Positions 40,976 to 50,234 of a stretch of 64,000 bases of DNA are shown here, one piece after another. Numbering within the stretch: the stretch's first letter is position 1; each line of letters begins with the position of its first letter. The notes beneath the pieces were generated by a model. It made no database searches and was not told the origin of the DNA. It saw only the letters and a list, made by a program, of their open reading frames with translations. The position numbers and the translations under genes were made by a program. The DNA is from Euglena gracilis. Taxonomy: Eukaryota > Euglenida > Euglenophyceae > Euglenales. The stretch covers positions 45,735,847-45,799,846 of the forward strand of contig CP154954.1 in NCBI GenBank assembly GCA_039621445.1, given 5' to 3'.

Positions 40976-43540
40976 ATGCTGCCCGGCGGAAGGGAGCCAG
41001 GCGGAGGACCGCCTTACCACCCCACCACTCACCCTCAACCTGACCAGTATGCGTACCGATACGGTACGCAGCCACCTGCACGGACTGCGGCTCAGGGAAA
41101 CCCTGAAGCCAGCAGCAGTAGCAGGATGACCCAGATGCCCGCGGAAGCGCGGCCATCTCAGCCATCAGGCTCTCGTCGCCTCCCACCGTATGCGGGTGTG
41201 ATGATCCACCGCACGGCGGAGACGATGAACCGGGTTATGCGTATGAGCGCAAACCCGGCACCAGACCAACTCACACAGGCATTGTGGGATGACCACTGCC
41301 GTAAAGTTTTGACCATCGCGAATACCCCTCCAGCCCTGTGGTGTATGTGCGCCCAGGCGACGATGACCGGTCTGGTGTATTACACCGACCCGGACGCGTC
41401 GGGTTTCGCGGCAGACATTACCATGCGTGACCTGGGCGTGGAAGTCCCGCCACAGGTCGCCAGGCAGGTACCACCTGTTGGCACTTACACTGCACATTTT
41501 CGTGCTCACTCCCCCGGATTACCCGAGGAAGAGACGGTGGAAGCACCTGTCCGGAGTGAACACCCACGTGTAAAAGAAAGCATTTTTCGATCCCCTGAGC
41601 GCGTGCCCCGGCGGGATTATCCTGCGCAGGAGCCTGTGTCTCAGTATACCGTCTCTGGGGATTACCCCCAGCAGGCGCCAATGCCACGGGATCAGTACGT
41701 ATATCCACCTCAACCCCACCCAACCATACCTGACCCTATCCCACGACGTCCTGCGGAGGGAAATCCTCCCCCGACGTCTGACTCTGCCCGAAGCGCTCGT
41801 CCGCGGGAAGCCGCGACAGCGCCTCGTGCGGCACCAGTTCCCCCGGCACGGGATGAACCCGTTAACCCGTGGACTGGTCGGCCGTTCGAGACTGAGGAGG
41901 ACCGTCAACAGTATGAATATGCTGTGACGATCCAACGACAAATCGCACGTCGCCCCCCTGTTTCCGCTGGCCAGGGATACCCTGCCCGGGCGGAAATGAC
42001 ACGGGAAGAGCGCCAGCAGTATGATGCTGCTGTGTCGGCTCTCACAGGAGTGCCAGCTCCATCACGGTCAAGTCAACCAGCGCAACAGCGGGACGTGGCT
42101 GTGGCGGAAGCGCCACCAACACGACCCACAAGCTCTGCCGCCGGCAAACGTGACCGCGGCCCGGAAAATCTGACGCCGCAGCCACAACGCCGCTCGCCGA
42201 GGTCGGAAAATCCGCCCGCGGCGATGCGCGTCGACGCTGAGGAGGAAGCTCCGCCAGCGCCCGACGTGACGGCAGAACGGGCACGTCGGGAAACCCGACC
42301 ATCCCCAGTCGCACCGGTTTACTCGAATCGTGGTGATGCTGAGCAGGAATTTGCTCGAACACCAAGCACGGAATCCGTGACTTATCCTGTGTATACAGAA
42401 GAAGACCCAGAATACTGGGAATATTGGGACCCATATCGGGCGACGATAGAATGGCTGTCCAACACGAAGGGCAAGGGTAAAGGAAAAGGCAAGGGTAAGG
42501 GTAAAGGTAAAGGCCAGGAGAAAGGTGGGAAAGCCCCATCTGGGAAAGGCGGAAAACCCGCTGGACCACCTCCAGGCAAAGGCGGAAAATCTGCCGGACC
42601 CCCAGCAGGAAAAGGCGGAAAAGCCGCCGAACCTTCGAAAACGAAGGATTACGACGCTGACCAGCTGTTCGATTACCTGGATGAAATCTGGCCGAAAATC
42701 GACCAGGATCTCGAAAAGTACACGCGTGCTGGCAACGTGATCCACCGACCACCGGAAGCGGTGCTCGCAGTGGTGCAGGATCGTATGCACGATCACTGCA
42801 AACGATTCATCTACAGTACCGAACTTCATCCGTTTGAGGGATACCCTCATTCGGATGAAATGGTCCTGGACCAGATGTCTGGTTTCTGGGAACTCTGGTT
42901 CTGGTTGGGATATCCCTGCCAGAACTTTGGCATTTTCACCGACCGAAACGGTCTGACATACATCGATTGTTTGAACACATGTGAAGACGATGAAACATTC
43001 GTAGCACAGTTGAAGGAAATCTTCAACCACATGTATTCCGTCAGCGCACTGGGAATCCAGTGGAAATATTACCCCCTGCCGGAGAAACTCCAGGCGCAGG
43101 CTGCGGTAATGTTCACAAACAACCTCCAAGTATTCTTGGACAGCATGTATGGCATGCTGTTCAAGGTACTGGACGTGGACCTCGCCTACCCTCAACGATA
43201 CAAACTGGAATGCCGGTTTTGCAAGGAAGTCCACATTGTTGACTTCTGGGGTTTTGGGGAGCGCGGAAAACCGCCTCCGACTGCCGAGAATGCCGGCAGC
43301 CCACCGACCAGGAGATTCCTCCTGCACCAGTGCCGGAAACCCCAGATCGGAACGCAAGACCGGAAGGTGCTGAAACAGCACCGGCAGAAAATATTTCTGC
43401 TCCAACAATACTGGCACAGGGCGTGGATTACCTACGTCCTGGAAGTATATATATTTCCTGGAACAGATGACCACCGATGTGGATATCCACAGGAAGTGGA
43501 TACCTCGGGGATACACCGAGGTAGATGCCAGACCGTATGA
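40976..43540 (+). CDS. ORF3: post-pol protein of element 2 (unknown)
   Basis: 854 codons. The N-terminal half is P/R/E-rich and largely disordered in appearance, apart from a more structured part at residues 65-170 (PPALWCMCAQATMTGLVYYT). A lysine-glycine repeat (KGKGKGKGKGKG, residues about 500-515) and three GKGGK(P/S/A)AGPP-like repeats follow. The C-terminal ~270 residues look folded (YDADQLFDYLDEIWPKIDQD, LWFWLGYPCQNFGIFTDRNG) and hold a C-x2-C pair (ECRFC). No signal peptide or membrane segment is obvious, so it is not a typical envelope protein. It overlaps ORF4 by 74 bases in another frame. The basic K-G repeat suggests nucleic-acid binding, which is inference. No known family recognised. 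Confidence 0.8.
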   Translation: MLPGGREPGGGPPYHPTTHPQPDQYAYRYGTQPPARTAAQGNPEASSSSRMTQMPAEARPSQPSGSRRLPPYAGVMIHRTAETMNRVMRMSANPAPDQLTQALWDDHCRKVLTIANTPPALWCMCAQATMTGLVYYTDPDASGFAADITMRDLGVEVPPQVARQVPPVGTYTAHFRAHSPGLPEEETVEAPVRSEHPRVKESIFRSPERVPRRDYPAQEPVSQYTVSGDYPQQAPMPRDQYVYPPQPHPTIPDPIPRRPAEGNPPPTSDSARSARPREAATAPRAAPVPPARDEPVNPWTGRPFETEEDRQQYEYAVTIQRQIARRPPVSAGQGYPARAEMTREERQQYDAAVSALTGVPAPSRSSQPAQQRDVAVAEAPPTRPTSSAAGKRDRGPENLTPQPQRRSPRSENPPAAMRVDAEEEAPPAPDVTAERARRETRPSPVAPVYSNRGDAEQEFARTPSTESVTYPVYTEEDPEYWEYWDPYRATIEWLSNTKGKGKGKGKGKGKGKGQEKGGKAPSGKGGKPAGPPPGKGGKSAGPPAGKGGKAAEPSKTKDYDADQLFDYLDEIWPKIDQDLEKYTRAGNVIHRPPEAVLAVVQDRMHDHCKRFIYSTELHPFEGYPHSDEMVLDQMSGFWELWFWLGYPCQNFGIFTDRNGLTYIDCLNTCEDDETFVAQLKEIFNHMYSVSALGIQWKYYPLPEKLQAQAAVMFTNNLQVFLDSMYGMLFKVLDVDLAYPQRYKLECRFCKEVHIVDFWGFGERGKPPPTAENAGSPPTRRFLLHQCRKPQIGTQDRKVLKQHRQKIFLLQQYWHRAWITYVLEVYIFPGTDDHRCGYPQEVDTSGIHRGRCQTV

Positions 43541-46418
43541 TCCAGACCGACGCAGGATAAACCTGCGGCCGGACTGGACGGGGGCAGAAATCGGCCTCCG
43601 GGAACACCTGCAGAGCCAGTTCGGGGAAATCCTGGACTGGCAGGAGTTCGAAGTGTTCTTCGCTCCCCGCGAGCTAACCCAACCTCGCTACGCAGTACCA
43701 CTGCCAGCTTTCCTGGAAGAAACGGGAGAGTACGGTATGGGTGAGACTCGTCGATCGCAGTGGGAAGACCTCTGCCTGATCAACGAGGATGAGCCTCAAC
43801 CTCCACCCGGAAGCTGGGTGCGAGCGTCGTGGCCACCTCCATACCCCAACTCTGACAGGAGTGAAAGTATTAGCTTTTTCCGCCTGTCAAATGCCCAAGG
43901 GTGCTACAGAAGCAGGGAAGACCCGCGTTCTGCAGCCCAACTACACACAGAGGAGTCCCCTCTGGAAGCGGAGGAGACAGGAGAAGCGGTCCCAATGGCC
44001 GAGGATGAACCTCTGCCTGCGGAACCCCCGGCACGGGAAACCCGTAGCCCGTCGGTCGTGATGCTGGACACTGTGGCGGAAACCGCCCAGCGCCCAGGAT
44101 CACCGAGAGGTGAACTGACGCCTGTCCCACTGTCACCATCCTCGCTGGGTACGCCTGGCGGACCGACCCCTCCGCGGGAAAACCCGCCGGAGACGGTAAC
44201 CCCTACGCCTGAGGTATTACGCCTCAAGCTTCCTGTCCCCGGGGAAATCCCGACGACAGAGGAGCCAGTGGAGGAGCCCACTTCAGGGGAAGGACCTGAA
44301 CGGCGCCCCTCACTGGGCGGACGTGTACTCGGCGGTTTGCGATCACTGATCGCAGTTGTCACACCACGTGGCACTGCGGCTAGTTCTTCCACTGCTGTGG
44401 CGGAAACGGCCCAGCCAGCGGACGAAACAACTGAAGCTGCAGCCATGGAGGAGGATGAACTTCCCCCAATAGCCGCGCCACCGTCGGTGTCGGAAACGAC
44501 ACGGACGGAGGGCGAACCAACGGCAATGTCAGTGGTGACAACGCTACCCGTGCCAGTGCAGGATGAACCTGCATCAGCACCGGTAGCGACATCAGAGGCA
44601 CGGGATGAGCCCGTAGCTCCACACACATCGGCCACTGCACCGAAGCGTGCGGACACACGGACACCGGCACCTGAAAAACAGGCTGCACGGACATCCATGC
44701 CCCCACCACAAACTCAGCCAACGCGGAGTGCAGCGGCGACGCCCACACCCACACCGTCCCCCAAGGCTGCTCCTGGGAAACCCACGAGCGCAGCGAAAGA
44801 ACGCGTAGGGCGACCCTCAGCTCGGGAAACCCCTGCTGAAGGTCAACGACGCTCGGTGTCGGGGAAAAGACCCCCGGCCCAGCCGTCACCACGCACCTGG
44901 TCAAGCAAGCGTGACGCCGAACGGCGACCCTCGGATGCTCCGGAAAGCGGAAGTCCGAAGGCCCCGGCCAAATCAAAACCCGGTGCCGCGCCTTGCAAAC
45001 CCTCACCTAAGACAGGTGATCAGCCCCCACCGAAAGGCGGTGGTGGTGCTGGAGGCCAGGGTGCATCTTCTTCTCGAGGATCAGCCTCGGGAGGAGGATT
45101 CACACAGGTCACATCATCCGGCTATGGGAAAACCTCACCGCCGGAACCACCTACGAAGGGGCAGGGAAAATCCCGCGCCTCTACAATTACGACACCTTCG
45201 GAAGGCGAAGTTGTCATCGACTGGAATGCGATGACTCAGGATGATCCTGAGACTCATGACCTGAAAAACAGGTACATGATGATCGAACACAAGCTGCGAA
45301 CAGACCAATGTCTTAATCGGTGGATTGAACCACTGTTCTGTCAAGGACGGAAATGGTCCTTTGACCAGAATGTCACCTGGAATTATTACAATTCCAGATC
45401 ACCACGTGTTTTGGCCCAATACTTTGGCGAGGAATTCCTCGTCGACAGCACATCGGAAAACCGATTTGTGTGGCTTTGCACTGTTTGCCACAGGATGTAC
45501 AACAGTGCTCCTGACTTGGGATTACCCCTCGTCCATGTGTGCAACCCTGTGGAGCGGAAATCGTTCCACAAGGATATGTACATACCCAACTGTGCCGCCT
45601 TGGTATGCGCCAAGTGCGTGGACAGTTGGACCCACAAGCACAATTTTAGCTACACGGACCGAGATGGTACGAATGTACCAGTACTCTGCGTCAACTGCCT
45701 GCGAGGTACCTTCTGGCACACTGCGGAAGGCGCAGTTCGCACAATCGTGCCGAGTGCCGAGAAGCCACTGGAGGAATACTCCACCTTGAACAAAAAGTTC
45801 AAGGACTTCTTCAAGTATGCCAACCTCAAGCTGGACGACTACCGCCACACGGGAATGGCCCGTGGGTGGCAGATCGACAGTGGGGCGATACGCCTCGCTG
45901 CTGAGGAGGCAGGGGTAAGATTACCTTACCTCTGGGAGACAGCAGACAGGGAAAAGATACTTTTCCGCCTGTTCACAACCCAGGACCGAAACGGTCGCTG
46001 GTGCCTACCACAATGGCCGCCCGAAAAACACGGGATGACCTGGAAGGACTGGCTAGGGGCCGTATTGCGACCCCATACCGTCCGGGCGGAATGCGCCTAT
46101 CACGTTCCCATTGACTTCCACCCGGGGAATGCCCCGCAGGTGTCAGCCAACCACCCTCGGAGAAACTACTTCATCTGGCCAGCGACTTTGCCCAGGAAAT
46201 TCTGGGAGAAGCTGCAGTGGTTTCTCGCGGAAAGAGCGAGTGCCACCAAGCAGACAGTACCCGAAGGATGGGTTCGGGACTGGATCGCACCTGATTTCGA
46301 CTATGACTCGCCAGAAACCTGGCTTGTCGACAGGCCACAGCCACCACAATTCCAGATGGTCCTTGTGGAAGATCCCTTGGACTCCCGCCATGACTATTGG
46401 CGGCTGGAGCGGATGTAA
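43467..46418 (+). CDS. ORF4: post-pol cysteine-rich protein of element 2 (unknown)
   Basis: 983 codons in the +1 frame relative to ORF3. Residues about 30-110 look folded (LREHLQSQFGEILDWQEFEV). Residues 150-580 are a P/T/E/S-rich low-complexity linker. The C-terminal ~370 residues are folded, with a cysteine cluster at about 669-755 made of WLCTVCHRM, VHVCNP, ALVCAKCVDSW and VLCVNCLRG: at least three C-x2-C pairs plus H, suggesting a zinc-binding domain. It ends with a conserved block from YRHTGMARGW to DPLDSRHDYWR. Element 3 encodes a homologue of that last block (63323-63991), so the protein is maintained in the family. The TAA stop lies in an 8-bp-arm hairpin (46416-46434). No known family or transmembrane segment is recognised. 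Confidence 0.85.
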   Translation: MTTDVDIHRKWIPRGYTEVDARPYDPDRRRINLRPDWTGAEIGLREHLQSQFGEILDWQEFEVFFAPRELTQPRYAVPLPAFLEETGEYGMGETRRSQWEDLCLINEDEPQPPPGSWVRASWPPPYPNSDRSESISFFRLSNAQGCYRSREDPRSAAQLHTEESPLEAEETGEAVPMAEDEPLPAEPPARETRSPSVVMLDTVAETAQRPGSPRGELTPVPLSPSSLGTPGGPTPPRENPPETVTPTPEVLRLKLPVPGEIPTTEEPVEEPTSGEGPERRPSLGGRVLGGLRSLIAVVTPRGTAASSSTAVAETAQPADETTEAAAMEEDELPPIAAPPSVSETTRTEGEPTAMSVVTTLPVPVQDEPASAPVATSEARDEPVAPHTSATAPKRADTRTPAPEKQAARTSMPPPQTQPTRSAAATPTPTPSPKAAPGKPTSAAKERVGRPSARETPAEGQRRSVSGKRPPAQPSPRTWSSKRDAERRPSDAPESGSPKAPAKSKPGAAPCKPSPKTGDQPPPKGGGGAGGQGASSSRGSASGGGFTQVTSSGYGKTSPPEPPTKGQGKSRASTITTPSEGEVVIDWNAMTQDDPETHDLKNRYMMIEHKLRTDQCLNRWIEPLFCQGRKWSFDQNVTWNYYNSRSPRVLAQYFGEEFLVDSTSENRFVWLCTVCHRMYNSAPDLGLPLVHVCNPVERKSFHKDMYIPNCAALVCAKCVDSWTHKHNFSYTDRDGTNVPVLCVNCLRGTFWHTAEGAVRTIVPSAEKPLEEYSTLNKKFKDFFKYANLKLDDYRHTGMARGWQIDSGAIRLAAEEAGVRLPYLWETADREKILFRLFTTQDRNGRWCLPQWPPEKHGMTWKDWLGAVLRPHTVRAECAYHVPIDFHPGNAPQVSANHPRRNYFIWPATLPRKFWEKLQWFLAERASATKQTVPEGWVRDWIAPDFDYDSPETWLVDRPQPPQFQMVLVEDPLDSRHDYWRLERM

Positions 46419-47212
46419 TGCCGAAACGGCATTACCAAGCCCATGTAAGGTAAGCGCCTTCATGGAGCTCATACACTATATATATATATACACTGGAAGC
46501 GGAAATCGCTAAACAGCCCTGGGATGAACCTGGGTCTGTGTCCCTCAGCGCTATGGATGGAAGCATCCAAGAGCCCCCCCCCCCCAACCCATTATACCAG
46601 TGACCATGCGGACGGAAACCGTCTGCGGGAGGTAATCGCCTCTTATTGCGTCGTGAAGGAGCTACTGCTGTGAAGACCTTGGCAGCCGGGAAACCTGGCA
46701 AGCCGCTAAGTGACGCACAGCACACAGCGCGCACGCCGTAATAATAGGCCAACTTGTCACTTTTCGGCCCTAAGGCCCTTAAGGCTGCCAGACAGCAAAA
46801 ATTCTGTTCTGGCCTAAGCCAGCCCCCCTCTCCTCCCTACTTTCCCCCCACCCCCGCAAAGCTGTCGCCGGCAGTCGGTTTTGTAAGTAGGCTTTTGTTT
46901 CCTAGTGCGGATATGACCGCCTAGGAGCCTTATCCGGGTATGACCAGGATAAGAGCCTGCCCCCCCCCTTCCACACCTCTCCCTTGGGTTTTCAGCGAAT
47001 CGCTTGACCAACCCCGCGTGCCTTTGGCACACCCAAACTGGGTGGATGGGACACTTTGTCAGGAAACCTGCCAAGCCCCGTTTCCCACAGTGGGCTTCTT
47101 CACACCCCACCTAAGCCGAAACGGCTAATAGGTAACCGCGAAACGCGGCTAACCTTTTGCGCGTTTTTGGGCTTTGGGTGGATGCCACTGTGCGGAAAGG
47201 AGAGACACCCTC
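46419..47212 (+). other. 3' non-coding region of element 2
   Basis: It contains several short hairpins with AAA loops (46416-46434, 46611-46623, 47114-47126, 47136-47148), a TA repeat (46478-46490), and from about 46718 the block shared with elements 1 and 3. Homology to the family stops at about 47212, at the left breakpoint of the inversion. Confidence 0.7.
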
Positions 47213-48220
47213 CACAAATGACTTACATTTTCCCCTTTCTTTTCATCCCAAAGCCATCTGGTTTTAATTTATTTGGCGATTTCTTCTTGGTTGTGTGATT
47301 GCTTTTTCAAGTTCCGTGTGGGAGGTATCATGCATCCAATCCCGTCACAAGATATGCATTGTTTTCCACAACTTTCGATTAAAAGACGTTGGAGTAAAAG
47401 AGAATCACATACGCAGGGAAACATTCAAAGGAAAAGTTTCATCGTTTTGAAATCACCGCTTCGATTACACAATAGACATATTTATGCTACATTTGCATTC
47501 ACAAGCATTTGGGTGGTATTTTGATTTTTGTCCAACTCATTTGAAAAACCGGAATCAACTACCACTTTTTTAAAGACAAAATCAAATTGACTCGGTGAAA
47601 TCATTGAATTTGAAGAAATCATCATTTGCACTTTGAACAAAGCTTGTCGTGATCACTTTAAAGTTGAAGGTATGATCCTGCTATTGGTCCTTTTGTGTTC
47701 TTTCACGGTTTTTGCAAACCTCCGAGACCTTTTGTAAGCCAAGCAACTAAGTTTAGGAATGCACGACGAGGATATGATCATCATTTCGTAACTGATTTGA
47801 GCCTCCGGGAAAGGGACGTTCTCGTTCTGAAATAGAACATTTCAAGATACCCGAAACGTTTTACACCCAAAGTTTTGCCCATAACGTAAACTACCCAAAT
47901 GTGAATTCAGGGCTACCAAATTCTGCTATATAAAATTCACGCCTCTGAGGAGGCACAAATTAAAGTGAACACTTTTTACTTGAATGTATCAATGTTTATG
48001 CAACTTATTTGTTCAGTAAGGGACTTGAATGAATATCTCGAGCCCGCCGACATTCACAAACCCAAGTCATCACTGACAATCACCATTTAGGCTTCAAGTT
48101 ACTTTGCATGAACCTCTTTACACCTGACAGGACACCATATAAAAAAAACCATGGTTCAAGAAAGCGAAGGAAAAGCAGCTTGAGTGCGAAGGAGGAAGGG
48201 AAAAGCAGGCGCCCCGTGCC

Positions 48221-48255
48221 GTCCCGCCCTTGCGCCAGAGGCGCAAGGGCGGGAC
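48221..48255. repeat. Perfect 16-bp-arm hairpin
   Basis: GTCCCGCCCTTGCGCC, loop AGA, and its exact complement, extended by CCCGTGC / GCACGGG with a small offset. It lies 45 bases from the outer edge of the inverted LTR, in flanking DNA. Confidence 0.9.
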
Positions 48256-48300
48256 ATGCACGGGACCTACATGTCTATCGTCATACCATCACTGGGTGAG

Positions 48301-48729
48301 AGTGTACGTCCAAAGCTTTCCCTTTTTCCCTTTTTGGGACTTTCTGTAAAAGCCTTTCGCTTTCGCCTTGGTGCGCAGCCTACTTATGGTAGGGAAAAGT
48401 CTTTGGAGTAACGAAAAGTGGTTTTCCCCTTTTCTTCCCAATTCCCCAAGAGGCAAAGCACAAAGCAAAGATTCAGAAGTTTTCTTCTGAGATCAAAGTT
48501 GATTGTTCTGAGGGTTTTTCCCTCTGACAAATCCAAAGGTGAAACTTGGAGATTGTGAGAGTAAAGAATACCACCTGTGGGGGAAGGAGAGAAAAGTGCT
48601 GACGTGTCCAGGGGCAGATCCCAGAAGGGTCTGCCACGATCTTACCAGCTGTGGGTTTCCACAGTGGTGCGACCGTCACAGAACCCACTCTGCAGATATC
48701 CTACAGAGCTGGGACGTGCCTGGTACACA
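48301..48729 (-). repeat. 3' LTR of element 2 (inverted)
   Basis: 429 bp, the reverse complement of 30787-31215 with one difference. On its right side it is followed by the polypurine tract, as expected for a 3' LTR. On its left by the complement of the CTCAC duplication. Confidence 0.93.
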
Positions 48730-48741
48730 TCCCCCTCCCAG
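48730..48741 (-). other. Polypurine tract of element 2
   Basis: Reads CTGGGAGGGGGA on the minus strand, next to the inverted 3' LTR. Same as in elements 1 and 3. Confidence 0.85.
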
Positions 48742-48835
48742 GGCTACGCCCGATTTCCTTCATGGACCAGGGTTTCCCAGTCCAGTCAGGATATCTGACG
48801 CTGCCCCAGGTGGGGTTCACTTCTCCATGGAGGTC

Positions 48836-50234
48836 AGAATTAATTTGTAACATAGGAGACATTTGGTTTATTTTTTTTGGTTATGTTTCAAAATTTTAGG
48901 GCATGATGCACAAATCAAATTCCTGGTGAACATTCTTCTTTTTGGAAAAGTATTGCAAATTTTATTTTTAAAGAGATGATACTTACGCGTAGCTCTGCTT
49001 CTGTTTGATGGGTTTGTCCAAAAAAGGTGATCGCAACATTTCTCTTTGTTTGATGAAAATTACCTGACTCGGAAAAAGTATTCTTTCCTTTGATTCTCCC
49101 TCCAAAAGTTAGCGTTTGCAATTCTCCTCATTTTTTTTTTAACCAATTCGGAAAAAAGTTGTCCAAAACAGGGTTTTAGGTGACACAAATGGTGGAATTA
49201 TCTCCTTCCTTCCTCTCTAAACCGCAATTCATCCCATTTCGCAAAATTATTCCGCGCACGCGCAGTTCTGTAATGGCCGTTTCCCAAACAGCGGCATTTA
49301 AGGGCTGTATTTTCCATATGGTTGAAAATGCTTCTAGCGGACGTGGCAAAACCTACATCACTTCAGAACGACTTCTTGCAACAACTTCAAATCTCCCAGG
49401 CACCAGCCGGAATCTATAGGCACGGCTTGTGCGTCTCGTTTGTGTGTGTGTGTGTGGTGTGTGTGCGTGCGCGCGTGTGTGTGTGTGCCTGCGTGCGTCT
49501 CGGGTGTGTGTGTGTGTGTGTGTGTGTGTCTGTGTGTGTGCGTGCGTGCGTGTGCCTGCCTGCCTTCGTGCGTGCGCGCGTGCATGCGAGCTTGTGTGTG
49601 CTTGTGTTCCTGTGTGTCCGTGTGTTTGGAAAACACCTTGTGCAAGTCGAGGAGCACTAAGGGGAGGCTTGCAGGCTTGAGATCCTGAGGATAAGGCGTG
49701 TAACTTGGCAAAATTGGTGGATCCTGAAGTAGAGGCACGGAGAAGGCCAAAGGAAGACAAGCAAAAACAAGTTATTTGTGGCATAGGAAATCACGCCAAA
49801 CAATGACTCTTTTAAATACGGCCATTTTAGAAACTTTCGCAACGTGGAACGTGGTCTTGACACCCTGCACAATGAAGATAGGACGAGAGGCCCCGCCCCT
49901 GCACCACAAAAGGTAGGCCGTGAAAGGGTGATTGGTGAGAGGGGGGAACGGGGCACCATCCTGTCTCGGCAAAAGCTCCTTTTTGAATTAAGTTTTCTTT
50001 TTGTATTTCTTCTGAATTAAGTTTTCTTTTTTTACTTCTTCTGAATATGTTTGCCGTTATTTGCATCAGGCCTGCCGTTCCGAAAGTTAACGTCAAGAGG
50101 TGGGTGTAAATGAAAACTTCAAAGAAGAAAGTGACGATCTGGGTGAGCGATGCTTCATTTTAATGTGACCTTGAACCAGGCACCCATTTCGATTCTCAAA
50201 ATGTTCGTAGTCTTGTCCTCCGTTCCTACTCTAG
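48836..50234. other. Flanking DNA, no gene seen
   Basis: AT-rich sequence with a (GT)n/GCGT microsatellite and a duplicated block AAGTTTTCTTTTT at 49990-50040. No frame is supported by motif or repeat comparison. Confidence 0.4.
49439..49636. repeat. GT-rich microsatellite
   Basis: About 200 bases of (GT)n with interspersed GC and CT steps. Open frames on both strands here (Cys/Val and Thr/His repeats) are produced by the repeat. Confidence 0.95.

Larger units (their letters stand above)
30787..48729 (+). mobile_element. Element 2: ~17-kb chromodomain Ty3/gypsy retrotransposon with two post-pol ORFs
   Basis: Order: 5' LTR (30787-31215), primer-site repeat (31216-31405), gag (two frames), pol (two frames: protease, reverse transcriptase, RNase H, integrase, chromodomain), ORF3, ORF4, 3' non-coding region to 47212. 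The 3' LTR (48301-48729) is present in inverted orientation. The 5-bp duplication CTCAC lies before the 5' LTR (30782-30786) and, as its complement, next to the inverted LTR (48296-48300). This proves that both LTRs belong to one insertion and that an inversion came later. The LTRs differ at one base in 429 by my reading. The inverted block includes about 1.1 kb of flanking sequence, so the element proper is about 17 kb. Confidence 0.92.
47213..48835 (-). other. Inverted block carrying the 3' end of element 2
   Basis: The block holds about 1.1 kb of flanking DNA (47213-48300), then the 3' LTR, polypurine tract and the last ~95 bases of the internal region, all in reverse orientation. Reversing it would join CACCCTCC at 47205-47212 to the complement of CCATGG at 48826-48831, restore an uninterrupted 3' end and place CTCAC at both outer edges. 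The flanking part has no recognisable gene. Confidence 0.8.

Noticed and set aside
42068-43516. 482-codon open frame on the minus strand
   Set aside because: It lies wholly antisense to ORF3, has no recognisable motif, and its Arg/Phe/Leu-rich composition is what the complement of ORF3 codons gives.
44380-45006. Minus-strand open frames opposite ORF4 (also 43904-44698)
   Set aside because: Antisense to the low-complexity P/T/E region of ORF4. Their Ser/Val/Gly repeats mirror that region.
40976-46418. Calling ORF3 or ORF4 an envelope gene
   Set aside because: Position alone suggests it. I see no signal peptide, transmembrane helix or fusion-peptide-like segment in either.
48301-48838. A separate solo LTR element on the minus strand
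   Set aside because: The near-identity to the 5' LTR of element 2 and the matching CTCAC duplication show that it is that element's own 3' LTR, inverted.
49353-49784. Thr/His- and Cys/Val-repeat frames
   Set aside because: Translation of the GT microsatellite on both strands.
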